Below, one piece after another: positions 26,391-27,389 of a DNA stretch of 27,389 bases (the first letter of the stretch is position 1; each line of letters begins with the position of its first letter). Location: the IMG/VR virus record IMGVR_UViG_3300033143_001199, positions 1-27,389 of that record, one strand, 5' to 3'. Source of the DNA: a virus. The notes under the pieces are model-generated. The model was not told where the DNA came from, made no database searches, and saw only the letters and a list, made by a program, of their open reading frames with translations. The translations under genes were made by a program, and so were the position numbers.

Positions 26391-26792
26391 ATGGCTTTAA
26401 ATATAAAACCACTTGGTGATAATGATTATGATGATATCTTATGTAAGTGGTGGAAAGATTGGAGGTGGACAGCTCCAGCAAAAGATTTTTTGCCCGACAG
26501 AGGTTATATGGTTTATTATAATGATGAACCAATATGCGCAGGATATATGTATGTAACTAACTCCAATGTAGTTCTGTTGGAGTGGATTATATCCAGTTTT
26601 AAATTTAAGAACAAAGACATAAGAAAAGAAGCTTTATATATGTTGGTAGAAACAATAACATCTTTAGCAAGAGCATTAGATAAAAAATATGTATATTCAT
26701 TGTTAAAAAACCAACCACTTATTAACTTATATAAAGAGTTAGGATTTGTAGATGGAGGAAACAATGGTCAAGAAATGATTAAAAAATTATAA
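26391..26792 (+). CDS. GNAT-like acetyltransferase-fold protein
   Basis: A 133-residue protein starts MALNIKPLGDNDYDDILCKW and carries WWKDWRWTAPAKDFLP, a strand-like GYMVYYNDEPICAGYMYVTN (about 44-63), VVLLEWIISS (65-74), a helix KDIRKEALYMLVETITSLAR and the closing strand/helix NQPLINLYKELGFVDGG. The order strand-helix-strand-strand with an (N)xPLxxLYxxLGF ending is that of the GNAT fold. GNAT enzymes move an acetyl group from acetyl-CoA to amines; a catalytic pair and the Q/RxxGxG/A loop are not obvious, so activity is uncertain. It stands between structural genes, which suggests a role in virion protein modification or a lost-activity structural use. The leaderless start is supported by the adjacent TATCTTTG box. 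Confidence 0.65.
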   Translation: MALNIKPLGDNDYDDILCKWWKDWRWTAPAKDFLPDRGYMVYYNDEPICAGYMYVTNSNVVLLEWIISSFKFKNKDIRKEALYMLVETITSLARALDKKYVYSLLKNQPLINLYKELGFVDGGNNGQEMIKKL

Positions 26793-26793
26793 T

Positions 26794-27389
26794 ATGGGAG
26801 TAGCAACATCAATAGCTGTAGGTTCTGCAATTGTAGGAGCTGGTTTAAGTTTTAACCAAGCTGCTAACGCTCGTAGAGCACAAAGAAAGGCAGACGCAGA
26901 TGCTGCCAGATATTTGGCAGATGCAAGGAAGAAGGCAGAGAAAGATTATTTTGCAGGGCTAAATGTTCCTTTAGATGCTTTTGAAGCAGAATTAGAAAAC
27001 AATTTACAAACAACAACTACTGCAATAGAAGCATTACAAGAAGGAGATGCAAGAGCATTAGCAGCAGGTGTTGGTAAGGTAGGAGCACAGGCTCAACAAA
27101 ACGCAGAAGATGTAAGAATTAATATGGGTGAACAAATGTTTGCTTTAGATAAAATGAAAGCTGAAAATCGTGATGATATCAATCAACAGTTAATAGCTAT
27201 GGACGCTGCTGCTGCTCAAGACGCAGCAAAACGTGCCGCAGATGCAGATGCGCAAGTAGCAGCTGCAAACACAGCTGGAATAAACTCATTAACATCTGGC
27301 TTGATGACAGGTCTTCAGGCATCACCACTTTATGGTAAGTCAAAAGCAGATAGAGAATTAATGAAAGCTTTAGATAAAAAAGGAATAAC
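26794..27389 (+). CDS. Probable internal virion/ejection protein, 3'-partial
   Basis: The frame is open to the right edge, so only the first 198 residues are seen. It starts one base after the previous stop with MGVATSIAVGSAIVGAGLSF, a hydrophobic Gly/Ala/Val helix (residues 3-19). This is followed by a basic region (ARRAQRKADADAARYLADAR) and long Ala- and Gln-rich amphipathic helices (EAELENNLQTTTTAIEALQE, then AAAAQDAAKRAADADAQVAA). Hydrophobic N-terminus plus Ala-rich helices fit small internal or ejection proteins of podoviruses (T7 gp14-like style), which enter the cell with DNA and build a channel across the envelope. Family membership is inferred; the C-terminus is missing. Confidence 0.6.
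   Translation, partial: MGVATSIAVGSAIVGAGLSFNQAANARRAQRKADADAARYLADARKKAEKDYFAGLNVPLDAFEAELENNLQTTTTAIEALQEGDARALAAGVGKVGAQAQQNAEDVRINMGEQMFALDKMKAENRDDINQQLIAMDAAAAQDAAKRAADADAQVAAANTAGINSLTSGLMTGLQASPLYGKSKADRELMKALDKKGI

Noticed and set aside
1-27389. tRNA genes, integrase, attachment sites or lysogeny genes
   Set aside because: No cloverleaf, recombinase motif or direct-repeat pair was seen on either strand by eye.

Overview
The window reads as about 27.4 kb of the virion-structure module of a tailed double-stranded DNA phage. All recognisable genes lie on the + strand, are packed tightly, and use AT-rich codons with A-rich leaders instead of strong Shine-Dalgarno sites. Intergenic gaps carry TAnnTTTG boxes, the -7 promoter element typical of Bacteroidota. 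Together with the protein style (marine-phage fibre modules, adhesin-like repeats) this suggests a phage of a marine flavobacterium or related Bacteroidota. A large portal, a scaffold, an HK97-type capsid protein and several connector or nozzle proteins occur without a sheath or tape-measure gene in the window. This favours a podovirus-like particle, loosely resembling crAss-like and Cellulophaga podophages. That placement is inference from sequence style; no search was run.

Layout. 1-659: end of an adhesin or fibre with a LamG (concanavalin-like) domain, interrupted by a one-base frameshift. 680-7906: promoter, short coiled-coil protein, then a very large tail fibre (about 2,300 residues if one frameshift near 7141 is ignored) ending in YadA-head-like repeats. 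7922-9127: four small genes, one apparently built from two GroES-like domains and one a probable small terminase subunit. 9105-13793: large terminase and portal. 13820-16531: promoter, scaffold, major capsid protein, strong hairpin/terminator. 16565-18664: conserved unknown gene, promoter, a small beta-domain protein, a repeat-built structural protein, terminator. 18667-26371: promoter, two connector/ring-type proteins, a 1,615-residue nozzle/stabilisation-type protein, a previously unlisted 56-residue gene and a further structural protein. 26378-27389: promoter, GNAT-like protein with an apparently leaderless message, and the start of a probable internal/ejection protein that runs off the right edge.

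How it works together. Terminase packages DNA through the portal into a shell built from the capsid protein on the scaffold. Connector and nozzle proteins close the neck and form the short tail, fibres bind the host, and the Ala-rich internal protein is probably ejected with the genome. Five promoter-like boxes and two terminator-like hairpins divide the module into transcription units, with a terminator/promoter pair directly between the 319-residue structural protein and the connector genes. Points most worth checking are the two same-sign frameshifts confined to the receptor-binding candidates, the tandem GroES-like gene beside the terminase, the set of TAnnTTTG promoters lacking a -33 TTG, and the forked hairpin behind the capsid gene.
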